Below, one piece after another: positions 1-8,125 of a DNA stretch of 64,000 nucleotides. This DNA comes from CAISCU01 sp051861545 (GTDB lineage Bacteria > Bacteroidota > Bacteroidia > UKL13-3): contig JBIMKP010000001.1 of the NCBI GenBank assembly GCA_051861545.1, forward strand, positions 248,001 to 312,000. Direction: 5' to 3'. Under the pieces are notes generated by a model that saw only the letters and a program-made list of their open reading frames with translations, made no database searches and was not told the origin of the DNA. Numbering within the stretch: the first letter of the stretch is position 1; each line of letters opens with the position of its first letter. The position numbers and the translations under genes were made by a program.

Positions 1-72
1 ACAATGGTTAGTTTAGAAAGCGGAAGAGCAGCAATAATCCCCGACTGGATTAAAGAAAGATATTCGATTTAA
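1..72 (+). CDS. C-terminal end of a gene cut by the window edge
   Basis: An open frame runs from the first base to a TAA and encodes 23 residues ending GRAAIIPDWIKERYSI. The start lies outside the window. The tail loosely resembles the C-terminus of small hotdog-fold acyl-CoA thioesterases, which often end in a Pro-Asp-Trp/Phe motif, but this is too little sequence for a real assignment. It is on the same strand as the next gene, 48 bases upstream of it. Confidence 0.4.
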   Translation, partial: TMVSLESGRAAIIPDWIKERYSI

Positions 73-119
73 TACCATAAAACTTTAGAATCCGTTTTTC
101 AGTACTTATACTTGCAAAC

Positions 120-1538
120 TTGAAAACCATTAAAAAAAATTCCGTATTTCTTATTTTAATCCTTTTTACAGGCTTATTTGCTTGTAAGAAGAATGATGTA
201 TTTACCTCCAACGCGGTCAACTTAAAATTCTCAACTGATACAGTTTTCTTTGATACCATTTTTAGCAGATTAGGTCAAAATCCGCAATTACCGCGAAGTG
301 TTACTTTACAAGTACGCGTAAGTAATCCAGATGCGAATGCAGTAAAAACCAATATTAGTTTAGCAGGAAATATTTATGGTTTGTTTAAACTGAATGTAGA
401 TGGACGCTCAGGAACCTCATTCAAAGACATTGAAATTCTTGGAAACGATTCAATTTATATATTTGTTCAAGCTTATATTAACCAAGTAAATAGCAATACA
501 CCTTTTATAGTAGCAGACCAGATTATTTTTGAAACAAATGGTAGTAAACAGGATGTAGATTTAATTGCTTGGGCACAGGATGCCAATTATATTCAAAATG
601 AAATCCTTGAGTGCACTTCCAACAATATGTTTTGGACCAGTCAAAAACCATATGTAATATACGATTCAATATTGGTTCCAAAAGGCTGCACTTTAACTAT
701 TGATGCAGGAACTCAGGTTTATAATTACAACAATTCGAGTTTCTTAGTTGCAGGAACATTAATTGTAAATGGAACTACAGATAATCCTGTCGTATTTCAA
801 GGAAGTAGGTTAGATGATGATTACAAAGAACTACCAGGTCAATGGGCTGGAATTCGTTTCTTAAAAGGAAGCATCAATAACAGAATTTCAGGGGCTATAA
901 TAAAGAATGGATATATTGGAATAGAAGTAGATTCATTACCCGAAAATAACAATCCTGGTTTAGTATTAGAACAAAGCATCATTAAAAATATGAGTGCTGT
1001 AGGTTTGTTGAATTATTCAGCCAATATTAAAGCTGAAAACAATTTGGTTTACAATTGCGGACTCTTCTCATTTATTGGTGAATTAGGTGGAACCTACGTA
1101 TTGAACCACAATACCTTTTATATGGGTAATACTGGAACTGCTAGAAAAGATCCTGGATTCTATTTAAGCAACGCTCCATCAAGAGCTGCAAATGGTAATA
1201 TTCAGTTTAAAATTCCATTGAACTTTTCTTTGAAAAATAATATCATCATTGGAAGTTTAGATGATGAAATTTTGTTTAATAATGATGCTGATGGATTGCC
1301 ATTTGGAACCAAAGAATTCCAAAACAACCTTATTAAAACGCTTAATGGAAACCTATCTGTAGGAAACAATATTTTAAACACAGACCCAGGATTCAAAGAC
1401 CTATTCAACCAAGACTTCGACCTAAAAGCGGGAAGCAGATGCAAAGGAGCTGGAACTCCCGCTGGAACAGAAAGAGACCTCAAAAACCGCTTAAGAAATT
1501 TAGGCGCGCCTAGTATTGGTGCTTATGAGGGTGATTAG
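120..1538 (+). CDS. Lipoprotein with right-handed beta-helix (choice-of-anchor Q type)
   Basis: 472 residues. The start is TTG, the only codon that gives a complete lipoprotein signal peptide: a basic n-region, a hydrophobic core and lipobox LFAC with Cys22. After an N-terminal all-beta region, residues of about 190-460 contain short repeats rich in Asn, Gly and Ile (for example NNIIIGSL and NNLIKT) typical of pectate-lyase-like parallel beta-helices. The tail NLGAPSIGAYEG is characteristic of the choice-of-anchor Q family. It is probably displayed on the outer membrane, and its substrate is unknown. A -7-like TATACTTG sits only 5 bases before the TTG, so the transcript may be leaderless. A hairpin terminator follows. 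Confidence 0.8.
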   Translation: MKTIKKNSVFLILILFTGLFACKKNDVFTSNAVNLKFSTDTVFFDTIFSRLGQNPQLPRSVTLQVRVSNPDANAVKTNISLAGNIYGLFKLNVDGRSGTSFKDIEILGNDSIYIFVQAYINQVNSNTPFIVADQIIFETNGSKQDVDLIAWAQDANYIQNEILECTSNNMFWTSQKPYVIYDSILVPKGCTLTIDAGTQVYNYNNSSFLVAGTLIVNGTTDNPVVFQGSRLDDDYKELPGQWAGIRFLKGSINNRISGAIIKNGYIGIEVDSLPENNNPGLVLEQSIIKNMSAVGLLNYSANIKAENNLVYNCGLFSFIGELGGTYVLNHNTFYMGNTGTARKDPGFYLSNAPSRAANGNIQFKIPLNFSLKNNIIIGSLDDEILFNNDADGLPFGTKEFQNNLIKTLNGNLSVGNNILNTDPGFKDLFNQDFDLKAGSRCKGAGTPAGTERDLKNRLRNLGAPSIGAYEGD

Positions 1539-1602
1539 AAAAGCCCTAGCTTAAGTATAATTAAATTCATAACTAACCTTAACCAAACCTTAAGGGGCTT
1601 TT
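1539..1602 (+). terminator. Hairpin terminator after the beta-helix lipoprotein gene
   Basis: AAAAGCCC followed by CTTAAG (1539-1555) pairs with CTTAAG and GGGCTTTT (1589-1602) around a loop of about 33 bases, and the right arm ends in T residues. It lies between the lipoprotein stop and the next gene. The loop is long for an intrinsic terminator, so confidence is moderate. Confidence 0.55.
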
Positions 1603-1633
1603 AAATCTCAATGATTTTTTTTAAATTAGGGGT

Positions 1634-2161
1634 GTGAAAAAGCAACAAGAAATACAATTAGATTTCATAATTGATAAGTTGACAAACTCTATCCAAAATA
1701 CTATTTCTGGAGATAGTTTCCCAACAGAAGTATCAAGATTTACAATAAAAGACAGCAAACAAACAACTAAAAAAAATAAATGGAATTTTAATTGGAAAGC
1801 TGAGCTTGATAATGATATAAATGAAGTTTACAAACTTACAATCATTGGTAATCCGGACATCATACAAGGAGTTTTAAGTATTCGAAAAGAAGACGACCAC
1901 ATTTTCATGAATTTACTAGAAAACGCACCTTTCAATATAGGCAGTCAAAAGCTTTATGAGGGAGTAGCTGGAAACCTTGTTGCTTTTGCATGTAAGCTTT
2001 CGTTTCAATATGGATTCGACGGTTTCGTTGCATTTACTGCAAAGACAAAACTTATTCAACACTATATTGACAATCTAGGAGCATACCATTTTGGAGGACA
2101 TCGAATGATTATAGAAACGCATTCTGCAAAACAATTAGTTGAAAAATATTTTAAATCATAA
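1634..2161 (+). CDS. GNAT-fold-like protein, possible toxin-type acetyltransferase
   Basis: 175 residues from a GTG start. The C-terminal half (about residues 95-170) reads like a GNAT core. Gly-Val-Ala-Gly-Asn near residue 110 sits at the acetyl-CoA loop position, and a helix and the strand GFDGFVAFTAK follow. KTKLIQHYIDNLGAYHFGG resembles the late-core segment in which many acetyltransferases carry a Tyr. The N-terminal 50 residues are polar and unlike a standard GNAT. The next gene begins 5 bases downstream and encodes a 92-residue basic protein, an arrangement like a toxin-antitoxin operon. What is seen: the fold-like pattern and the tight coupling. What is inferred: acyl transfer and a toxin role. 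I cannot name a substrate. Confidence 0.6.
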   Translation: MKKQQEIQLDFIIDKLTNSIQNTISGDSFPTEVSRFTIKDSKQTTKKNKWNFNWKAELDNDINEVYKLTIIGNPDIIQGVLSIRKEDDHIFMNLLENAPFNIGSQKLYEGVAGNLVAFACKLSFQYGFDGFVAFTAKTKLIQHYIDNLGAYHFGGHRMIIETHSAKQLVEKYFKS

Positions 2162-2166
2162 AACTT

Positions 2167-2445
2167 ATGGGACATATTAAAGAACCTAAAGGTGTTGACT
2201 TCATCATACAAAGTGAGCCCTTAACAGATAAAGAAAGAAAAGAGATTAGTAAATATATTGCTGATTATAAAGCAAAAAACAAGAAAAAAATTAAAGTGAA
2301 ATCAAAAGAACTTGAGGTAGACTTTATTGGAGGACAAGGACCATTAACAAAAAGTGAAGAACAAGTAATAAGCAAATCTATTAAAGCTCAAAAGTTATTA
2401 AAAGTTAAAAAGCCTGCTGGTAGGAAAACAAAAGTTATAGCTTAA
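2167..2445 (+). CDS. Small basic protein with two copies of a VDFI-PLT-IS motif
   Basis: 92 residues, lysine-rich. It contains two related segments, residues 10-31 (VDFIIQSEPLTDKERKEISK and on) and residues 51-72 (VDFIGGQGPLTKSEEQVISK and on). They share VDFI, PLT, an acidic pair, IS and a final Ile, separated by a Lys-rich linker. Each unit looks like a short strand-turn-helix. It is translated just after the GNAT-like gene and is a candidate partner or antitoxin for it. There is no signal peptide or membrane segment. The name antitoxin is inference. The frame continues after the TAA into a decayed RhuM-like sequence. Confidence 0.65.
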   Translation: MGHIKEPKGVDFIIQSEPLTDKERKEISKYIADYKAKNKKKIKVKSKELEVDFIGGQGPLTKSEEQVISKSIKAQKLLKVKKPAGRKTKVIA

Positions 2446-2682
2446 CTTTTTGACACCTCAGTTCCAAAGATCAGTATTTACATATCTAAAATACTAAAGG
2501 AAAATAAGTTACATTCTGATTCAGTTATTAAGGAATACTTAAGTACTGCAAAAGATGGTAAAGAAGGTTATATCACTGTTTTCAGATTTTGATTTTAAAT
2601 AAAAAAAGATGAGCATGCCGATAACCAAGACTTAGAAGAACTAAAAACACTAGAAAGTAAAATTAAGTCAAAGAATAAATAA
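2446..2682 (+). pseudogene. Degenerate RhuM-family (virulence RhuM-like) gene fragment
   Basis: No intact gene. In the frame that follows the preceding stop codon, 2446-2589 translates to LFDTSVPKISIYISKILKEN followed by KLHSDSVIKEYLSTAKDG, ending in TGA at 2590. This matches the N-terminal region of RhuM-family proteins, in which a helix-turn-helix-like segment is followed by a conserved E-L-x-x-x-S-V-x-x-x-Y/F-x-x-T-A-x-D-G-K pattern. A second stop follows, then a short Lys/Glu-rich stretch to 2682 that could be the original C-terminus. The conserved N-LDVIISVGYRV block and most of the protein are missing. The family assignment rests on my recall of the pattern. Confidence 0.5.
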
Positions 2683-2832
2683 TTTCAAAAACATCAAATA
2701 CTTTTAGATAATTATCATCTGCAAAACAACTTTAATCTGAATTCTTACTTGTTATCATACTTACAAAGGAATCTTAATACAAAATTCTTCTCCTTTATTT
2801 ACAGGCCTCTCAGACAAAGAATTTAAAAAAAC

Positions 2833-2862
2833 TTGTTTCGAAAAATGTACTGCCTATTTTTG
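2833..2862 (+). promoter_or_regulatory. Bacteroidota-type promoter of the B12 operon
   Basis: TTG at 2833-2835 and TATTTTTG at 2855-2862 are separated by 19 bases, an excellent match to the Bacteroidota -33/-7 consensus (TTG, TAnnTTTG). The predicted transcription start near 2867 falls at the 5' edge of the cobalamin riboswitch. Confidence 0.7.
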
Positions 2863-2865
2863 TAT

Positions 2866-3054
2866 CGCTTTCGGTTTCCGATTTAATACATCGGAATGAA
2901 AAGGGAACAGAGGTGAAATTCCTCGACAGTACCCGCTGCTGTAAGCACCAATCCGGCTTTAAAACTGGAAAATTTTTATCAAACAATGTCACTTTTCGCA
3001 CGCGTCGATTGGGAAGACAGATAAAAATGGTGTAAGTCAGAAGACCTGCCAAAA
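2866..3054 (+). promoter_or_regulatory. Cobalamin riboswitch (AdoCbl/B12 element)
   Basis: The conserved core is easily read. It consists of GGGAA...GGTGAAATTCC (about 2903-2923), then ACAGTACCCGCTGCTGTAA (about 2925-2943), and the B12 box AAGTCAGAAGACCTGCC at 3034-3050, in the right order and spacing. A variable arm lies between the second and third blocks. It precedes a BtuB-like receptor gene by about 125 bases. In this family, B12 binding shuts off expression of uptake genes, so the downstream genes are predicted to be repressed by cobalamin. The short hairpin AGGGC-TTT-GTCCCT after it may take part in the switch. Confidence 0.93.
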
Positions 3055-3179
3055 GTATTTAAACTTAACGCTTTCGGGAAGAAAAGCTGTGTGGTTCGAT
3101 TAATTAATATCAGGGCTTTGTCCCTCTATTGTTTCGTTTCATCACTACATTTTTTCTCGTTTGCCAATGAATTGGTAAT

Positions 3180-5057
3180 TTGAGACATTTAAAACTTTTC
3201 TGTTTAATTATTTTGGGATTTGTTTCTCACTACCTTGCTTTTGCCCAAAACGATAGCAGCAAAGTATTAGAAACAGTTTTGATTAAAGCAGTAAAATTTA
3301 ATCACTTTCAAACCGGTTTATTTGTCCAAAATCTCGATAGCCATTCGCTTTCATTCAGGCCCTCGCAATCCCTTGATCAGGTATTAGCACAAACAAGCGG
3401 TGTGTTCATTAAAAGTTATGGTCCATCACAAATATCAAGCAGCACTGCCAGAGGCGGAAATGCCCAACAAACTGCCGTTTTATGGAATGGATTTAATATT
3501 TCAAATCCGATGTTGGGCCAACAGGATTTATCTTTATTACCAGCTTTTTTGTTTGATGCAGTAAGTATTCAATATGGCGCTCAATCAGGTTTGTATGGCA
3601 GTGGAAATATCGGTGCAGGAATTCATATTTCAGGAAATCAAAAAGCCAACAAGGGTTTTCATTTAGGCCTGCTAGCAGGATATGGTTCATTCGGAGAAAG
3701 AAATACCGGAATCAAGGCTTCATGGGGAAGTAAAAAATGGAGTATCAAACAAAAGTTTTTCTATAAACAAGCTGAAAATAATTTTGATTATATCAGTTTA
3801 AGCGGAACTAAAGAAACCCTGAAGAATGCTGCAGCAACAAGTATTTCTTGGTTACAGGATTTTACTTATCGCTTTAATGAAAATCATGATTTAACTCTTC
3901 ATACCTGGTACCAAAAAAATGATAAACAAATTCCGGCAGGGCTTGGTAATTCTGATTTAGCAGCCAATCAAAATGATGAAAGCAAAAGAATTTCAGGGGA
4001 ATATAAATTCAGAAAAAAACAATATTCATTAGCTTACAGAGCTGCGTATTTTAACGACAAACTCGATTATTACGATGATGGAAACGGAGCTTCCATTAGT
4101 ACCGGAGAGCAATTAAATCAGGCAATAGATCAAACCTATTCAGGAAAAACTTTTAACCTGCTATTTAGTGCACAGATTCAAAAATTAACAGGCATAACTA
4201 AGGAATATCAGCAAACCAAAAAAAGAAATGTATCTGCTTTGTTTGGAAGTATTCAAAAACGATTCTTTACAAATAAACTCGAACTTCAATATACCGGCCG
4301 TCAGGAATGGAACAATGGAAATAATATTCCATTTATTTCATCAATAGGAGGCGATTTTACCTTTACTCCTTATTTATCGATGAATGCTCAGTTTTCTGAA
4401 GTTTACAGACTTCCAACCTTAAACGATTTGTATTGGGTACCCGGAGGAAACATCAACCTAAAACCAGAAACAGGAAACAATATTGAAGTAGGATTTACAT
4501 ACAAAACATTCAAACATAAAGGTCCTGAAATAAAACTAAATGCTTATCAAAGAAAAACTGAAAATCAAATTACCTGGTTACCTATTTCATCATCGAGATG
4601 GGAAGTTGTGAACCTTGGTAATGTTGAAGTTCAGGGATTGGAACTTTTTTGGAATTATGCTTTTAAAATCAAAAAAATTGGTTTCTTATTTAAAGGTCAA
4701 CACGACTACTGCAATTCATTAAACAAGAGTAATATTCAAGACCCGTCTTATAATAAACAATTGATTTATGTGCCGAGAATTAAACATAGTTTACAAATAG
4801 CAGTAAGTTATAAAACCGTTTACATGGCCTATGTTCATCAATATGTAGGACAAAGATTTTATACCAGTACAAATACAGAATCACTAGACCAATATACTTT
4901 GGGAAATGTATCTATATCAAAGAAAATATCAATCAATAAACACCAATTCAATTTTCAATACAACCGCTTAAACTGCTTTGCAAGTTCATATTATGTAGTT
5001 GTAAATAGACCCATGCCGGGTGCAGATAACCAAATAAACATACAATACCAATTTTAA
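3180..5057 (+). CDS. btuB: TonB-dependent cobalamin receptor, BtuB-like
   Basis: 625 residues, starting at TTG. This start gives a clean signal peptide ending AFA-Q near residue 23. The plug domain covers about residues 30-150, including SLDQVLAQTSGVFIKSYG and the GGNAQQT/VLWNGF region, and a beta-barrel ends in Phe (NIQYQF). No STN or carboxypeptidase-like N-terminal extension is present, as expected for BtuB. Energised by TonB-ExbBD, such receptors move corrinoids across the outer membrane. The ligand is inferred from the cobalamin riboswitch upstream and from the surface B12-capture type genes that follow. Another corrinoid is possible. Confidence 0.87.
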   Translation: MRHLKLFCLIILGFVSHYLAFAQNDSSKVLETVLIKAVKFNHFQTGLFVQNLDSHSLSFRPSQSLDQVLAQTSGVFIKSYGPSQISSSTARGGNAQQTAVLWNGFNISNPMLGQQDLSLLPAFLFDAVSIQYGAQSGLYGSGNIGAGIHISGNQKANKGFHLGLLAGYGSFGERNTGIKASWGSKKWSIKQKFFYKQAENNFDYISLSGTKETLKNAAATSISWLQDFTYRFNENHDLTLHTWYQKNDKQIPAGLGNSDLAANQNDESKRISGEYKFRKKQYSLAYRAAYFNDKLDYYDDGNGASISTGEQLNQAIDQTYSGKTFNLLFSAQIQKLTGITKEYQQTKKRNVSALFGSIQKRFFTNKLELQYTGRQEWNNGNNIPFISSIGGDFTFTPYLSMNAQFSEVYRLPTLNDLYWVPGGNINLKPETGNNIEVGFTYKTFKHKGPEIKLNAYQRKTENQITWLPISSSRWEVVNLGNVEVQGLELFWNYAFKIKKIGFLFKGQHDYCNSLNKSNIQDPSYNKQLIYVPRIKHSLQIAVSYKTVYMAYVHQYVGQRFYTSTNTESLDQYTLGNVSISKKISINKHQFNFQYNRLNCFASSYYVVVNRPMPGADNQINIQYQF

Positions 5058-5064
5058 AAATATC

Positions 5065-6033
5065 ATGAAAACACAAGTACTATTTATCATTTGCTTTTTA
5101 AGTCTTATTGGACTTACAAAAGCGCAAACTGTAGCCACATTCGAAAACCTAAATTTAAAAGACAGTTCTTATTGGAATGGTTCCGACAAATCAGGTGGAT
5201 TTAGCAGTGGAAACGCATTTTTTGTAAACTACTACGATACCGTTGCAGGTGATTTCTGGAATGGATTTTCTGCTTCAACCATGCGCGATAGTGTAACAGC
5301 AAGTTATACCAATATGTATAGTGTGTATTCATTAAAAGGAGCTCAAAATTCTTCAACTTATGCAGTTGGATATTCAAGTGCAAAGATTGTATTAACAGGC
5401 GCTGCTAAAGGCAAACAAGTTGATGGCTTCTTCATAAACAATGGCACTTATACATACAAAGACATGAAATTTGGAAGTATGTTTTCAAAGAAATTTGGTG
5501 GTGTAAGTGGAAACGATTCTGATTACTTTAAAATCATTATCAGTGCTTGGAAAGATGGCGGAAATCCTGCTGATACGGCACTAGAGTTTTATTTAGCTGA
5601 TTTTAGAAATCCCGATAATAGCAAAGACTATTTCATTACAGATTGGACATGGGTAAACTTAAAACCATTAAAAGATATTGACAGCTTACAAATAACCTTT
5701 GCATCGAGTGATGTTGGTGATTGGGGAATTAATACTCCAACCTATTTCTGTATGGATAATTTCACAACTTTAGATACCAATACTCCAACTTCTATAGATG
5801 AGAATAATGAGATGATTACTGTTCAACTTTATCCAAATCCTGCAAACGATAAAATATATGTTTCAGGAGATAAAGCTTTTAAATCATTAGAAGTAGTAGA
5901 CCTTAGCGGTAGAACATTGTTAAATGAGAGCAATACCAATTCAATCGACATCAATTCATTACCATCTGGATTGTATATTCTTTACATTCGTAGCGAATCT
6001 GCAACAGGATTCAAAAAATTCTTGAAAAACTAA
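5065..6033 (+). CDS. DUF4465 surface protein with T9SS sorting tail, B12 operon
   Basis: 322 residues. The signal peptide ends TKAQ near residue 21. The DUF4465 region (about residues 25-235) shows its usual marks: SYWNGSDKSGGFSSG, FVNYY, WNGFSAST, KGKQVDGFFINNGTY, YFKIIISAWKDG and the C-terminal YFCMDNF. The last 70 residues (LYPNPANDKIYV...LPSGLYILYIRS...FKKFLKN) form a type A T9SS sorting domain. It starts 7 bases after btuB and shares its riboswitch. DUF4465 proteins recur in Bacteroidota B12 loci and may correspond to the surface B12-binding protein BtuH, an equivalence I infer rather than see. A role in surface corrinoid capture is likely. Confidence 0.82.
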   Translation: MKTQVLFIICFLSLIGLTKAQTVATFENLNLKDSSYWNGSDKSGGFSSGNAFFVNYYDTVAGDFWNGFSASTMRDSVTASYTNMYSVYSLKGAQNSSTYAVGYSSAKIVLTGAAKGKQVDGFFINNGTYTYKDMKFGSMFSKKFGGVSGNDSDYFKIIISAWKDGGNPADTALEFYLADFRNPDNSKDYFITDWTWVNLKPLKDIDSLQITFASSDVGDWGINTPTYFCMDNFTTLDTNTPTSIDENNEMITVQLYPNPANDKIYVSGDKAFKSLEVVDLSGRTLLNESNTNSIDINSLPSGLYILYIRSESATGFKKFLKN

Positions 6034-6034
6034 A

Positions 6035-7024
6035 TTGAAAATTAAATTTATATACCTCATTTTATTGTGCCTTGGAAGCTTCTATTCCAAGGCACAATTT
6101 GCTCCTGCAGCCGGCAAACCGGGTTCTGATGCTATTTTTAAAGATTCTTCTATTATTAAATTCTGGTGCGATTCCATTATTATTCAAAAAGGTCCAATTC
6201 AAATCAATGATACAATATTGGGTTATCCTACCATAGGAGAAGCAAGTTCTGTTTATGGAAAAGCACTAGAAAATGGAATTGTTAGTTTAGGCGATGGAGG
6301 TATTGCAACAGCCTATTTTAAAGGTGGTGTTTTTGATGAGGAAGGGCCCGATTTTGCTATTTTCGAAAATGGTTTTGAAATTCCAGGTACAGATACATAC
6401 CACATGGAACTCGCTTTTGTAGAAGTAAGTACTGATGGTAAAAAATTCTTCAGATTTCCAGCTCAAAGTTTAAATGATAGCAACAATCAGGTTGGTAATT
6501 TCACAGGAATGTTTCCTGAAAAAGTTAGGAATCTTGCGGGTAAACACATTGCCGCGTATGGCGTTCCTTTCGATTTAGAAGAATTGTTTGACAGCCTTCA
6601 ACATAAACCTATTCATTATATTAGAATAATTGATGTGATAGGAAGTTTGAATGATAGTTTTGCAAACAAAGATGCTTTCGGAAGAAAAATCAATGACCCC
6701 TTCCCTACTCCTTACCCATCTTCAGGTTTTGATTTAGATGCCATCGGAATTATTCATGGAGAGAACTCAAATTCCATCGAAGAAATTTATTCTCAGAGAT
6801 ATAAGGTCTATCCAAACCCACTGATTGGCAACAACGAGTTAACTATTGAAAATCCCGAAAATGAGATTACAATTGAATGTTTTGATAGCAACGGGAAACT
6901 TATTAAGAAATTGATAAGTAATGAGTCTAAAGTAAGTATCAAACCAGAAACATCATCAAAGCTTATATTTGTAAGAATTACAAGTATTAAAGGCATATCT
7001 ACATATAAAGTTCAACAATGGTAA
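6035..7024 (+). CDS. Secreted T9SS cell-surface protein of the B12 operon
   Basis: 329 residues from a TTG start, directly after the previous stop. The signal peptide ends SKAQ near residue 20. The middle contains SLGDGGIATAYFKGGVFDEEGPDFAIFENGF in two adjoining blocks, LAFVEVSTDGKKFFRFPA, GKHIAAYGVPFDLEELF and PYPSSGFDLDAIGIIH. This recurrent extracellular domain is often found in cobalamin-uptake loci. The C-terminal YKVYPNPLIGNNELTIE begins a T9SS type A sorting domain. Its stop overlaps the next start by 7 bases (ATGGTAA), so the two are translationally coupled. The role is probably binding or presenting corrinoid at the surface. The biochemical function is unknown. Confidence 0.75.
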   Translation: MKIKFIYLILLCLGSFYSKAQFAPAAGKPGSDAIFKDSSIIKFWCDSIIIQKGPIQINDTILGYPTIGEASSVYGKALENGIVSLGDGGIATAYFKGGVFDEEGPDFAIFENGFEIPGTDTYHMELAFVEVSTDGKKFFRFPAQSLNDSNNQVGNFTGMFPEKVRNLAGKHIAAYGVPFDLEELFDSLQHKPIHYIRIIDVIGSLNDSFANKDAFGRKINDPFPTPYPSSGFDLDAIGIIHGENSNSIEEIYSQRYKVYPNPLIGNNELTIENPENEITIECFDSNGKLIKKLISNESKVSIKPETSSKLIFVRITSIKGISTYKVQQW

Positions 7025-8064
7025 ACAAAATCATCTCTTACTTTTTTCTTTTTGGGTTGATGTTATCACTGTTTTCATGTGATAAAAAAGTTTGTTGTGA
7101 AAATCCACCAGATTCTGCCTTAGATACACTTAGTGAAGGATTGTTAATTGGCAATGAAGGTAACTTTCAATGGGGAAATGCTTCATTGAGTTTTGTGAAT
7201 TTAAACTTAACTCAACCCATTTTAATCAAAGATGTTTTTAAACAACAAAACCAAAAAAATTTAGGTGATGTATTACAATCCATGTTTTTGTTTAACGACA
7301 AAATCTTTTTAGTAGTAAACAATTCCGGAAAAATTGAAATCATCAATAAAAGTGATTTAAAGTCTATTGGCAGTATTAATGGGTTTAAGTCGCCACGATT
7401 TATTCTACCTCTTAACAATACCAAAGCCTATGTGAGTGACTTGTACATGAATGGAATTTATGTTGTAGACATTCAACAAAAAGAAATAAAAAGTACAATA
7501 AAAATTAAGGGTTGGACAGAAGAAATGCTTGCATTTGAAAACAAATTGTTTGTATGTAATAAAGAAAGTAACTACCTCTATATCATCAATACAAGTAATG
7601 ATCTTTTACAAGATAGTATTGAGGTAGGATACGGTTCTTCTAGTATTTGTTTAGATAACGAGAATAAAATATGGATTAGCTGTATTGGTAAAGACAATAC
7701 TTATGAAGGGAAAATTGTAAAGATTAATCCGCTAAATAAACAAGTGCTAAAAACTTTTAATTTTCCTATGAACAATGCTCCAGGTAAATTGATGTTTAAT
7801 GCAGTAGATTCAAAAATTTATTTCCAACACAAAGACATTTTTAGAATGGAAACTAACTCAGAATCAATCCCTTTAAATCCATTTATTTCGGCCGCTAATA
7901 AAAACATTTATTCATTTAGCTTGATTGATAAAAAAACCATAGTTTCAGATGCAAAAGACTTTGTACAAGCTTCTGAAATCAGCATTTACGACAATACTAC
8001 TGGCATTAAAGATACTTCATTTTATGCTGGAACAAATTCTTCTTCTTTCTTATATATTCGTTAA
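7018..8064 (+). CDS. YncE-like beta-propeller lipoprotein, BtuG-like
   Basis: 348 residues. The lipoprotein signal has lipobox LFSC with Cys21. The rest consists of repeated propeller blades: FNDKIFLVVNNSGKIEIINK, NTKAYVSDLYMNGIYVVDIQ, ENKLFVCNKESNYLYIINTS and ENKIWISCIGKDNTYEGKIV. This fits the DUF5074/YncE-like family. In Bacteroides, BtuG is a surface propeller lipoprotein that binds B12 very tightly and hands it to BtuB. Fold, lipidation and operon position match here, so a BtuG role is a well-supported inference. It is the last gene of the riboswitch-controlled unit, and a new promoter follows. Confidence 0.8.
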   Translation: MVNKIISYFFLFGLMLSLFSCDKKVCCENPPDSALDTLSEGLLIGNEGNFQWGNASLSFVNLNLTQPILIKDVFKQQNQKNLGDVLQSMFLFNDKIFLVVNNSGKIEIINKSDLKSIGSINGFKSPRFILPLNNTKAYVSDLYMNGIYVVDIQQKEIKSTIKIKGWTEEMLAFENKLFVCNKESNYLYIINTSNDLLQDSIEVGYGSSSICLDNENKIWISCIGKDNTYEGKIVKINPLNKQVLKTFNFPMNNAPGKLMFNAVDSKIYFQHKDIFRMETNSESIPLNPFISAANKNIYSFSLIDKKTIVSDAKDFVQASEISIYDNTTGIKDTSFYAGTNSSSFLYIR

Positions 8065-8077
8065 TTAAAAGTGTTTT

Positions 8078-8109
8078 TTGCTTTAGTGTCCCGGAACAAA
8101 ATATATTTG
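8078..8109 (+). promoter_or_regulatory. Bacteroidota-type promoter for the FecA-like receptor operon
   Basis: TTG at 8078-8080 and TATATTTG at 8102-8109, separated by 21 bases, match the -33/-7 consensus. The ATG of the receptor follows 16 bases after the -7 box. Being a primary-sigma promoter, it suggests basal expression in addition to any ECF-driven expression. Confidence 0.6.
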
Positions 8110-8125
8110 AATCCGAATTGTAAAC

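Noticed and set aside
2810..3052. Minus-strand open frame of 80 codons
   Set aside because: It lies exactly over the cobalamin riboswitch, whose conserved blocks on the plus strand explain the sequence. The protein has no recognisable features.
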